39,659 nt of DNA, taken from positions 1-39,659 of the forward strand of contig CAYYIJ010000013.1 of the NCBI GenBank assembly GCA_964471945.1. Reading direction: 5' to 3'. Below the pieces are notes generated by a model. The model searched no databases and was not told the origin of the DNA. It worked only from the letters and a program-made list of their open reading frames with translations. The DNA is from JASEHD01 sp964471945. GTDB taxonomy: Bacteria > Bacteroidota > Ignavibacteria > UBA10030 > SZUA-254. A program made the position numbers and the translations under genes. This document shows positions 1 to 8,228 of this stretch, one piece after another (the stretch's first letter is position 1; the number at the start of each line of letters is the position of its first letter).

Positions 1-54
1 GGGTGGGTCAATTTTCAGCGGGAAAAGTGGGTCAGTTTTCAGCGGGAATTTACA
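1..54. mobile_element. Terminal repeats of an IS21-like insertion sequence (one end only)
   Basis: Two 22-base direct repeats lie 24 bases apart, at 3-24 and 27-48, with one mismatch (A11 versus G35). Each reads GTGGGTCA, then A or G, then TTTTCAGCGGGAA. From memory, tandem GGGTCA-type repeats inside a terminus ending in CA are typical of IS21-family ends, where transposase binds. The terminus would be the TTTACA at 49-54. The rest of the element, including any istA/istB genes, would lie upstream of the window. The repeats are seen directly; the family name is recognition from memory. Confidence 0.6.
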
Positions 55-1775
55 CATATCATGGAACGGCCGATTTACCACATAAAATAATGCCTCAACA
101 GCTTGATGTTGGAGTTGTTGAACTACTCCAACCAATAGGAACAATGTACCAAGGAACAATGGTAAATCCAAGCATTATAATTCAAAATTATGGTAGTACA
201 ACAGGACTTTTTCCGGTCATTCTTAATATAGGGGCATTTTATACAGACACTGTAATGGTTTCAGCTTTAATCGGTGCAAGAGATACAATTGTTTTTGACG
301 TATGGTTAGTAACTCTCGGAACGCATAATGTGGTAACATATACAGTATTATCTGGGGATCAGAATTTATCAAATGATACAATTTCTTCGAACTTTATTGT
401 GATACCACATCCATACATTTCAATAAATGACGTTGGTGTTCCAGAAGGACATTTTGCTACCTCAAATGCAAACTTCGAGGTTTGGTTATCCAACATTTCA
501 ACTGAAACTGTAATAGTCGATTTTATGACCTCAGATGGCAGTGCAACAACTTCAGATAATGATTACATAGAATCCTCTGGGTCTCTTGCTTTCAATCCAG
601 GAGATACGTTGAAAACCATTTCAATACCGGTTGTTGGAGATACAAAGATTGAACCAAACGAATCATTTTATGTTATACTCTCAAGTCCAACGAATGCACT
701 CTTCGCCGATTCCATAGGTTCATGTACAATTATTAACGATGATGCTGCACAAGGATTGGAATACCTAACATACACTCAAGAATTCTACGGCAACTCAAAT
801 AATTTGGAATGTCTCCTCGGCAGAACTTCATTAGATTTAATTAATGATTTGATAACCTTTGATGATCTAGTAGTTGGACGACCAAATTATTCACTCAGAC
901 TGAGACAGGCATACGCCTCCGACGATGCAACTTGTGTTGTGACAAGATTACCAGCAGAGGGACCCCCAAGGAAGCTCCCTCGTGGTAATGTTGTATTCAA
1001 TCCGAGATGCGGAACAACTCCAGGTTTAGGATTAAAGAATGGACGGTTTAAGAATATTCTACTATGCCAAACGATTGCTCTTGGATTGAATTTGCGGCTC
1101 GATCCTAATTTAGGTAATCTCATAATCACCGATAATTACATGACAACTCAAGCATCAAACTATGTCAACGGAGTGTGTATGGATGGTAACGATATTCTCG
1201 ACACGAATAAACTTCCTGAATCATTCTATATCCCACAATCGGTTCTCACAGCGATGAATAGTTTGTATGGAAATACAACTGTTGCAAATTTGTTCGACTT
1301 AGCCAACCGAGCATTAGGTAATGCTTCGATCGGTGGAGCAACAATTAGTGAGATCAATGCGGCAGTCAGTGCAATCAATGAAGGATTCGATAAAGCAAGA
1401 TTCTTAATAGGATTTAGCTCAACACCTCCATCAGGTGCTGTGTTAATATCTGATAAGCAGATATTAGAAAACCCATTGCAATTTTTACTTTCTGATAATT
1501 ATCCAAATCCGTTTAATCCTAACACCATAATTGAATATGGACTGCCAGTGGATGCACAAGTTAGAGTTTGTATCTTCAATGTGTTAGGAGAAGAAGTTAA
1601 AACACTCGTTAATGGAATTCAAGATGCTGGATACAAATCTGTCGAATGGGATGCAACGAACAATCAGGAACAAGGCGTTACAAGTGGAATCTATTTCTAT
1701 CGCATCGAAGCCATTGGATTAAGTGAAAACGCTCAATCCTTCAGACAGGTTAAGAAGATGATTTTGATGAAGTAA
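3..1775 (+). CDS. T9SS-secreted protein with CARDB-like and Calx-beta domains, 5' truncated by an IS element
   Basis: The open frame enters from the IS end, so its apparent first ~17 residues are encoded by IS repeats and the native N-terminus and signal peptide are missing. Residues ~30-135 look like a CARDB-type beta-sandwich adhesion module. Residues ~140-250 are a Calx-beta domain (VPEGH start, DGSATTSDNDY core, IINDD end). The C-terminal ~95 residues are a type A T9SS sorting domain: YPNPFNPNTIIEYGLP, then FNVLGEEVKTL, GIYFYRI and the terminal KKMILMK. If intact, the protein would cross the outer membrane through SprA and be anchored or released at the surface. Adhesion is a domain-based inference. 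The gene may now be silent, or transcribed from the IS. Confidence 0.8.
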   Translation: MGQFSAGKVGQFSAGIYTYHGTADLPHKIMPQQLDVGVVELLQPIGTMYQGTMVNPSIIIQNYGSTTGLFPVILNIGAFYTDTVMVSALIGARDTIVFDVWLVTLGTHNVVTYTVLSGDQNLSNDTISSNFIVIPHPYISINDVGVPEGHFATSNANFEVWLSNISTETVIVDFMTSDGSATTSDNDYIESSGSLAFNPGDTLKTISIPVVGDTKIEPNESFYVILSSPTNALFADSIGSCTIINDDAAQGLEYLTYTQEFYGNSNNLECLLGRTSLDLINDLITFDDLVVGRPNYSLRLRQAYASDDATCVVTRLPAEGPPRKLPRGNVVFNPRCGTTPGLGLKNGRFKNILLCQTIALGLNLRLDPNLGNLIITDNYMTTQASNYVNGVCMDGNDILDTNKLPESFYIPQSVLTAMNSLYGNTTVANLFDLANRALGNASIGGATISEINAAVSAINEGFDKARFLIGFSSTPPSGAVLISDKQILENPLQFLLSDNYPNPFNPNTIIEYGLPVDAQVRVCIFNVLGEEVKTLVNGIQDAGYKSVEWDATNNQEQGVTSGIYFYRIEAIGLSENAQSFRQVKKMILMK

Positions 1776-1922
1776 AACAAACCAACATATTTTGAACGAG
1801 GATATACAAATATGATAAAACATTTTTCAGCACACATTCATTCACCTCCAATTATTGAGATTCATTTTTATTAGAAACACATAATAAATGAATTCAATAA
1901 CACAATAACTTTTGGAGAAATC
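1776..1922 (+). other. Intergenic spacer before the protease gene
   Basis: These 147 AT-rich bases separate the two cargo genes. A 20-codon ORF at 1812-1874, preceded by GAGGATAT, shows no recognisable homology and is probably chance. The ribosome-binding site of the next gene, TTGGAGAA, lies at 1912-1919. No convincing terminator was seen. Confidence 0.4.
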
Positions 1923-4900
1923 ATGAAATATTTTAATTATAAATTCAATAAAATTACAATTATCCTATTTGCGATTTTAGTATGCATAACGAGTGTTTTT
2001 AGCCAAACTGATTATTTACCCGCTAAATTGGGAGAAGAAAAATATCAAGAACTAAAAGCAAAAGGATTGCTACCACAACCTAAACAGGTTCTACCACCTG
2101 TTAAGATGAGACCTGATAATATCATCAGTCCTGATGCAATTGAGCGACGCGAAGGATTGCTTATTCCACTGGATGAAGGATTTAGTATATTAAAATCCAG
2201 TGCGGAGAATTATTACTATTCTTGCGTTTGGGAAAAATACGATGGTAAAAGAAAATCCCTTGCGAAGGCTGAATCCACAAATGGCGAATACTACTACTCA
2301 GGAGGCAAAAAGATTTACTTAAACAGAAATGATAGTTGGATTGTTGTTCAGTTAACAACAGAACAAAAAACAAAAATTCATCAGTTTTTGAAAGAGAATT
2401 CCACTGCGCGATTAAAACAAACACTGAATGAAAAACGAGGTTTCTTCTGGTTGGAAATTTCTTCTGGTGTTGGAAAAGAACGCGCTTTACAAGAATTACA
2501 ACAGAGTGTGACTGTAGTAAGGATGATTCCCGCCTATTTAAGAATTGATGCCAAGGGTGACACCTCGCGATTTATTATGACCGATGAGTTCCATGTGAAA
2601 TTTCACCCTCAAGTATCAAGGGCTGAAGTAGAAAAAATGAACAAAAAGTACGGCGTCGAAATTCTAAGCGTAAATAAATACAATGAATATTTGCTTCAGG
2701 TAATCGAGTCATCTAAATACACAGCACTTGAGATTGCAAATATATATTATGAAAGTGACCTAACCGTGTGGTCTTTACCTAACTTCTTTGTGACTATTCG
2801 ACTTGAATCAATCAACGACCCACTGTTTCCTAACCAGTGGCACCTACATAACACAGGACAAGGTGGTGGTACCCGTAGAGTAGATATTAATGCGACGCCC
2901 AGTTGGTCCTTTTTTACCTCTGGCAGTTCTGCCATAGTCGTAGCAGTCATTGATGACGGAGTTGAAATGCATGAAGACTTCTACGCTGGTCAACTTGTTA
3001 TGGGATATACTACTCCGGCTGCGGGTGGCGGAAATGGTGCCCCTGGACCACTCGGTGACCATGGACAGGCAGTTGCTGGAATTGTTGCTGCAAATTATAA
3101 TAATATCGGTGTATGCGGTGTGGCTAATAATATAAGAATCATGCCAATTAGAATCTTTGAAGATGATAATGACCAAGTCCCGACTAATGAAATAGCAGGC
3201 GCAATAGATACAGCATGGACAAGAGGTGCTCATATACTTAACTGTAGTTGGTGGTGTGATGTATCTGATAATGTTACTCAGGCGATTGACCGAGCGCATA
3301 CCCTGGGACGTGGAGGTAGGGGTTGTTTGGTTGTTAAATCGGCTGGCAACACAGGTGCGAATGTTACTTTTCCTGGGACTGTGCCAGGAGTTCTCACCGT
3401 AGGTGCTGTCACCAACCAAAATCAACCTGCTTCGTATACTCCACGAGATCCGCGGGTCGATGTGGTTGCTCCTTCTAGTGGTGGAACGCTTGGTATCACA
3501 ACTATAGATAGGATGGGAAATCTTGGATATAATAATGGTAACTACACGAATGACTTCGGAGGTACCTCGGCAGCTGCTCCACAAGTATCCGGAATCGGTG
3601 CGCTAATTTTATCTATTAATCCAAATTTAGATGCCAGACCTATTGGCCCAAATCCTAATCCGCAGGTGCAAAATATTATCATGCAAACTGCTGATAACTA
3701 CGGCACTACAAATTGGGATGGTTCTGGACGTGTTAATGCACACCGAGCAGTCTTGTTGACATCTACATTTTCTGTTACACCCTTTACAAATGGTACACCA
3801 CCTGAATATCGCAATGATGATTTTTCAACTTCATTAATTCCGCTTTCTTTTCCTTTCACCTTCTATGGAACACAATACAATCGAGTTTACATCAATAACA
3901 ATGGAAACTTGTCATTTGAACAACCATATAGTACATACACTTCAACCGGATTCCCCATTACGGGTTATGCTATGGTATCATCTTTTTGGGCTGATGTTGA
4001 TACTCGCACAGGAGGAAATACAGGAAGCGGCATTGTGTACTATAAATCTGAACCTAATAGATTTACTGTTATCTGGGATCGTGTTGGATACTATGGGTAT
4101 CGTGCAGATAAATTAAATACGTTTGAAATAGTTATTACTGATGGTACTGATCCTCTTGTTGGTGTTGGGAAAAATGTTTGTTTCAGTTATGGTGATATGC
4201 AGTGGACAACTGGAAGTGCTTCTGGCGGTGTTGGTGGATTTGGAGGTACTCCAGCAACTGTTGGTGCAAATATGGGTGATGGAGTGAATTATGCATTAAT
4301 AGGTAGATTTGATCATGAAGGATATGATTTCGATGGTGCGGGAGGAAATCCTGATGGTGTAAGTTATTTAGATTGGAAAACATTTAAATTTAACATCTCA
4401 CAAGGTTCCGGTACAATTTCAGGCACAAAATTTCGTGACGATAATGAAAATTGTGTCAAGGATGCAGGCGAACCAGGTTTACAAGGATGGACTATTAGAC
4501 TTGAGCCAGGTTCAAAGTTTGCAACAACTAATGCAAGCGGGAACTATTTCTTCAGTTTTCTTGAGCCAAACACATATACAGTCAGTGAAGTTATTAAACC
4601 GAATTGGCAACAAACTTGCCCGCCTTCGCCAGGCACACACACCGTAGTATTAACTCAAGGGCAAACAGTAACTGGAAAAGATTTTGGAAATAAAATTGTT
4701 ACAAATGCTCAGGATCTTTTCGCAAGTGTTGCAGGTGGAATTGCAAGACCAGGATTCCAAAAGTTCTATGGAATTAAATATGAAAACAAAGGGACAATAA
4801 ATATAAATGGTACGGTAAAATTTACTTTACCTTCACAGGTTAGCCATTTAGAAAGTAGTCCAGGTGGTATATATAACAGTGGAACTCACCAGGTAACATG

Positions 4901-6596
4901 GGATGTCGGATCACTTCCTGCTGGATTTACGGGTTGGTTATGGACAAAGGTTCAAATTCCAAACACAATACCATTATGGACAACCCTTACTTCACATGTA
5001 GTCATCGAACCAATTGCTGGGGATTTAAATCCCGCAGATAATTATGATTCTGAGACACAAGTAGTACGCGGATCATTCGATCCAAATGACAAGCAGGTTA
5101 CACCACAAGGAATTGGACCATTCGGAACAATTCATAGAACAGATTCATTAGAATATCTTATTCGTTTTCAAAATACCGGTACAGATACTGCTTTCAATAT
5201 AACAATCCGTGATTTATTGGATGAAGATTTAGATGTTAGCACAGTGATACCAGGTGCAAGTAGTCATTCCTATGCTTTTGGTATTGTTGATCCACGTGAA
5301 TTAGTATTTATTTTCTCCGACATCAATTTACCTGATAGTAATGTGAATGAACCGGCAAGTCACGGGTTTGTAAAATTTAAAATACATCCGAGATCAGATG
5401 TTTCAACCGGTTCGGATATTGTTAATAGCGCAGATATTTACTTTGATTTCAATCCGCCTATTACCACAAACATTGTCAGCAATCGGATAGGTGATTCTAC
5501 TATGTACAGAACCTTCTCACCTGAAAGTCTTGCTCTTGCTAAAGATAATATGGGGAAAATTGGTAAACCTATGAAAAGAGGTCGCGGTATGCCTAATGCT
5601 GTCAATGTTTTAGACGCAGGATTTCAGCTTGGTGTATTCCCAGGGAATAGTGTTGGTGACACAATTGGTGGTATGGTGATAGGTAAATCATTTTTACGTT
5701 TAAAGAATGGAAAATATAAAGTTGATACTGATAGTGCTAAGAAATATGGATGGCTGCGTTTTGGGAAATGGGATGCACGACGCAGTGTAGGGAAAGGATA
5801 CAATGACGTCTTGAAATCATTATATATCAGGGGGAAAATGCATGATGGACCTGCACGCGAATTTGATTTTAAACGTCAGAAGACGAGTATTTCACCAACA
5901 AAACATAATAACAAATTGTTAGCAGAACAAATTGCTTTAAAAGTAAATATCCTTGCAAGTTTAACGGAAATCACACAAGAGGGTTTCGGTGAATTGATGT
6001 ATTATGAACCTGATAGTATATTTAGTGGTAGTCTGCTACGAGATATTGCAATGAAGGTTGATTCGGCGCTAACACTTTCGACAGTCGGTGATTGGGATTA
6101 TGATGCCCTTGAGCGTCTGCTTAGAAAAATTAATCGCGCTTTTGAGGGTCCTATCGATTCAATTAGTTTCATAGTTGGCAACAAATTAAAATTAACCGGG
6201 ATAAAGGCACTATCTGATATTCCTTTCTTACAACCATCAGGAGTACCACCACCAACAATTACTCCTGTGCCGTATCTAGTTGAAGATATTCCTGATTTCT
6301 TTTCACTAAATCAAAACTATCCCAATCCATTCAACCCCACAACAACAATTGAATTCACAATTCCATCAGATGCATTTGTAACATTGAAAATCTATAATAT
6401 ACTTGGTCAAGAGGTAAACACCTTAGCTGATAAAGAGTATTTTAGTGCAGGACTGAATGAATTAGAGTTTGATGCGAATAGGTTGGCATCAGGGGTATAT
6501 TTCTACCGTATTCTTGTAGAAGGTATCCCAGATGAGGATGGTGAATTACTTGATCAACCACTCATCAGCGTCAAGAAGATGATTTTGATGAAGTAA
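1923..6596 (+). CDS. Subtilisin-like (S8) serine protease, multidomain T9SS cargo
   Basis: This 1557-residue exported protein begins with a signal peptide (LFAILVCITSVFSQ, cleaved near residue 28). Residues ~60-290 resemble the prodomain of fervidolysin-type subtilases. The S8 catalytic triad is intact: Asp344 in VAVIDDGV, His380 in DHGQAVAGI and Ser549 in GGTSAAAP. Then follow a NIDO-like domain (~614-825; IPLSFPFTFYG, YINNNGNLSF), an SdrD B-like repeat (~830-923; GTKFRDDNENCVKDAGEPGL) and a DUF11-like/surface beta-sandwich domain (~1070-1195; SFDPNDK, FQNTGTDTAFNI). The last ~100 residues are a T9SS type A sorting domain (NYPNPFNPTTTIEF, SGVYFYRI, KKMILMK). The likely role is a cell-surface or secreted protease; its substrate is unknown. 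Start chosen for the GGAG ribosome-binding site at 1914-1917 and the signal peptide. A strong hairpin follows at 6636. Confidence 0.9.
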   Translation: MKYFNYKFNKITIILFAILVCITSVFSQTDYLPAKLGEEKYQELKAKGLLPQPKQVLPPVKMRPDNIISPDAIERREGLLIPLDEGFSILKSSAENYYYSCVWEKYDGKRKSLAKAESTNGEYYYSGGKKIYLNRNDSWIVVQLTTEQKTKIHQFLKENSTARLKQTLNEKRGFFWLEISSGVGKERALQELQQSVTVVRMIPAYLRIDAKGDTSRFIMTDEFHVKFHPQVSRAEVEKMNKKYGVEILSVNKYNEYLLQVIESSKYTALEIANIYYESDLTVWSLPNFFVTIRLESINDPLFPNQWHLHNTGQGGGTRRVDINATPSWSFFTSGSSAIVVAVIDDGVEMHEDFYAGQLVMGYTTPAAGGGNGAPGPLGDHGQAVAGIVAANYNNIGVCGVANNIRIMPIRIFEDDNDQVPTNEIAGAIDTAWTRGAHILNCSWWCDVSDNVTQAIDRAHTLGRGGRGCLVVKSAGNTGANVTFPGTVPGVLTVGAVTNQNQPASYTPRDPRVDVVAPSSGGTLGITTIDRMGNLGYNNGNYTNDFGGTSAAAPQVSGIGALILSINPNLDARPIGPNPNPQVQNIIMQTADNYGTTNWDGSGRVNAHRAVLLTSTFSVTPFTNGTPPEYRNDDFSTSLIPLSFPFTFYGTQYNRVYINNNGNLSFEQPYSTYTSTGFPITGYAMVSSFWADVDTRTGGNTGSGIVYYKSEPNRFTVIWDRVGYYGYRADKLNTFEIVITDGTDPLVGVGKNVCFSYGDMQWTTGSASGGVGGFGGTPATVGANMGDGVNYALIGRFDHEGYDFDGAGGNPDGVSYLDWKTFKFNISQGSGTISGTKFRDDNENCVKDAGEPGLQGWTIRLEPGSKFATTNASGNYFFSFLEPNTYTVSEVIKPNWQQTCPPSPGTHTVVLTQGQTVTGKDFGNKIVTNAQDLFASVAGGIARPGFQKFYGIKYENKGTININGTVKFTLPSQVSHLESSPGGIYNSGTHQVTWDVGSLPAGFTGWLWTKVQIPNTIPLWTTLTSHVVIEPIAGDLNPADNYDSETQVVRGSFDPNDKQVTPQGIGPFGTIHRTDSLEYLIRFQNTGTDTAFNITIRDLLDEDLDVSTVIPGASSHSYAFGIVDPRELVFIFSDINLPDSNVNEPASHGFVKFKIHPRSDVSTGSDIVNSADIYFDFNPPITTNIVSNRIGDSTMYRTFSPESLALAKDNMGKIGKPMKRGRGMPNAVNVLDAGFQLGVFPGNSVGDTIGGMVIGKSFLRLKNGKYKVDTDSAKKYGWLRFGKWDARRSVGKGYNDVLKSLYIRGKMHDGPAREFDFKRQKTSISPTKHNNKLLAEQIALKVNILASLTEITQEGFGELMYYEPDSIFSGSLLRDIAMKVDSALTLSTVGDWDYDALERLLRKINRAFEGPIDSISFIVGNKLKLTGIKALSDIPFLQPSGVPPPTITPVPYLVEDIPDFFSLNQNYPNPFNPTTTIEFTIPSDAFVTLKIYNILGQEVNTLADKEYFSAGLNELEFDANRLASGVYFYRILVEGIPDEDGELLDQPLISVKKMILMK

Positions 6597-6635
6597 TTTT
6601 TAACCTCAAAGTACATCAGTTAACCTAAATCTAAT

Positions 6636-6676
6636 AAGCCGGTTCACTATTCGTGGATCGGCTTCTTTATTTTATT
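6636..6676 (+). terminator. Rho-independent terminator of the protease gene
   Basis: The arms 6636-6647 and 6653-6664 form a 12-bp stem (two G-T wobbles) with the five-base loop TATTC, followed by the T-rich tail CTTTATTTTATT. It lies 40 bases after the protease stop codon. Confidence 0.8.
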
Positions 6677-6865
6677 AGGCTGAGTTTTGTCAAAATCATT
6701 CGTGTCTTTGCAAATGCTTCTCAGACTTAGATTTTGCACGCTTCTCGTGTCCACGTTGGTTTTTGGTGTATCACAAAGCAATCGACAAACCAGGGATTTC
6801 ATATTTCATCTGGTTCGGGACATGGGAACGGCTGAATCGCTGCTTGTTTTTCTAAATATTGTTGT

Positions 6866-6894
6866 GTATATTTAAAATGCGATTTTAAATATAC
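6866..6894. promoter_or_regulatory. Perfect 12-bp palindrome with 5-base spacer upstream of an ATPase gene
   Basis: The arms GTATATTTAAAA (6866-6877) and TTTTAAATATAC (6883-6894) are exact reverse complements around TGCGA, and end 15 bases before the ATG at 6910. No U-run follows, and the position suits an operator or a hairpin in the 5' leader, possibly autoregulatory. The palindrome is seen; the role is inferred. Nothing else convincing was found in 6677-6865. Confidence 0.65.
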
Positions 6895-6909
6895 CCGAGA
6901 GTTAACAGT

Positions 6910-8055
6910 ATGACATATATTAATCGTGCTTTAGAAAAAATAATAAAGATGTATCTCTCTACTTTCCCAGTTGTTGGTATAACGGGTCCCCGGCAATCAG
7001 GGAAATCTACCATGCTGTTGAAATCATTTGGAGACACATATCAATATGTAACGTTTGATGATTATAGAATGGTAGATCTATTCTACAGCGATCCAGTACG
7101 GTTTATGAGGATCTATTCCGATAAAGTAATATTTGATGAAGGTCAAAGAGTTCCAGAGATTTTTAATTACATAAAATTAGCCGTTGATGCAGATCGTAAA
7201 CGCGGTGGGAAGTTTATGGTGACGGGGTCAAGTCAATTTCATTTTATGAAACAGATTTCAGAAAGTTTAGCAGGCAGAATTGGTTTGTTATCACTTCTTC
7301 CGTTTCAATATTCAGAAATCCCAAACCGCTTAAAGGAAGTTTCAATTTTCCAGGGTAGTTATCCAGAATTAGTTACGAGGAAATACAACCTTGCAGAGCA
7401 ATGGTATTCATCATACATCGAGACATATCTTAGTCGGGATGTCAGAGAGCTTATTAAGATAGGGGATATACGAAATTTTCAAAGATGTTTGCAGTTACTA
7501 GCATCAAAGGTATCAAATATTCTTAACCTTTCCGATATTGCCCGAGATGTTGGGGTAACGGTTCCAACAATTAAAAGTTGGATTTCTGTTTTAGAAGCAT
7601 CATACATAATATTTTTACTACCTCCTTATTACAAGAATTTAGGAAAAAGAATCATAAAAAGTCCAAAAATATATTTTGTCGATACAGGTTTAGTTGCTTT
7701 TCTTACGGGTGTTTCAACGCTACAATTATTTGAAAAAGGACCGATGTACGGAGCAATCTTCGAGAATTACGTCTTGTCAGATATCTACAAAAGAGAGTTG
7801 CATCGCAATTCAATGAGCAAATTATACTACTATCGGACGAACCATGGCGTTGAAGTTGACCTGATAATTGACCGTAAATTGACGAGAGAGTGGATTGAGG
7901 TCAAGGTATCGGAAACATTCAAACCAGAAATGGTAAAGCATATAGAACATTTGGAAAAAGGTAATGATAAAGGTTACCTACTATATCGCGGCATGGAAGT
8001 ACCATTTACTAAAAATATCAAAATAATGAATTATGGTAAATATCTTTTATCGTAA
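6910..8055 (+). CDS. AAA-family ATPase with DUF4143 and PD-(D/E)XK-like C-terminus
   Basis: This 381-residue protein belongs to the large and poorly understood family of prokaryotic ATPases carrying DUF4143. It shows a Walker A motif GPRQSGKS (26-33), a Walker B-like VIFDEGQ where LDEIQ is more usual, and a sensor-like VTGSSQF. The middle has a helix-turn-helix-like stretch (NLSDIARDVGVTVPTIKSW). The C-terminus has a PD-(D/E)XK-type pattern, GVEVDLII followed by WIEVKVS. Length is normal for the family. Proposed roles in the literature are vague (toxin-antitoxin-like, DNA-associated). It stands alone between a terminator and mutS, with a perfect palindrome just before its start and a hairpin after its stop. 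A second family member lies at 13327. Confidence 0.85.
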   Translation: MTYINRALEKIIKMYLSTFPVVGITGPRQSGKSTMLLKSFGDTYQYVTFDDYRMVDLFYSDPVRFMRIYSDKVIFDEGQRVPEIFNYIKLAVDADRKRGGKFMVTGSSQFHFMKQISESLAGRIGLLSLLPFQYSEIPNRLKEVSIFQGSYPELVTRKYNLAEQWYSSYIETYLSRDVRELIKIGDIRNFQRCLQLLASKVSNILNLSDIARDVGVTVPTIKSWISVLEASYIIFLLPPYYKNLGKRIIKSPKIYFVDTGLVAFLTGVSTLQLFEKGPMYGAIFENYVLSDIYKRELHRNSMSKLYYYRTNHGVEVDLIIDRKLTREWIEVKVSETFKPEMVKHIEHLEKGNDKGYLLYRGMEVPFTKNIKIMNYGKYLLS

Positions 8056-8098
8056 ATTACACAAGTTCACTGACTTGATAATCAGTCTGAAAACAATG

Positions 8099-8127
8099 AA
8101 CATCGTTCACGATGTTTATTTTGTTTT
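8099..8127 (+). terminator. Probable terminator after the first ATPase gene
   Basis: Perfect 7-bp stem AACATCG/CGATGTT with loop TTCA (8099-8116), followed by the T-rich stretch TATTTTGTTTT. A second, weaker inverted repeat (ACTGA/TCAGT) lies just upstream near 8070-8088. The remaining bases to mutS at 8229 contain nothing else recognisable. Confidence 0.6.
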
Positions 8128-8228
8128 ACGGCTCGGCTTCTCTATAAAATTGTTTTTCTCTCAATTATTCATCATATTTTACACAATACTCAACTACTCA
8201 ACGACTCATTTACTCACATACTCGAAGA

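Noticed and set aside
2844..3584. 246-codon antisense ORF inside the protease gene
   Set aside because: Shadow of a strongly coding plus-strand frame containing the protease active site.
6687..6875. 62-codon plus-strand ORF between protease and ATPase
   Set aside because: No ribosome-binding site, odd composition, and it runs into the palindrome; reads as chance.
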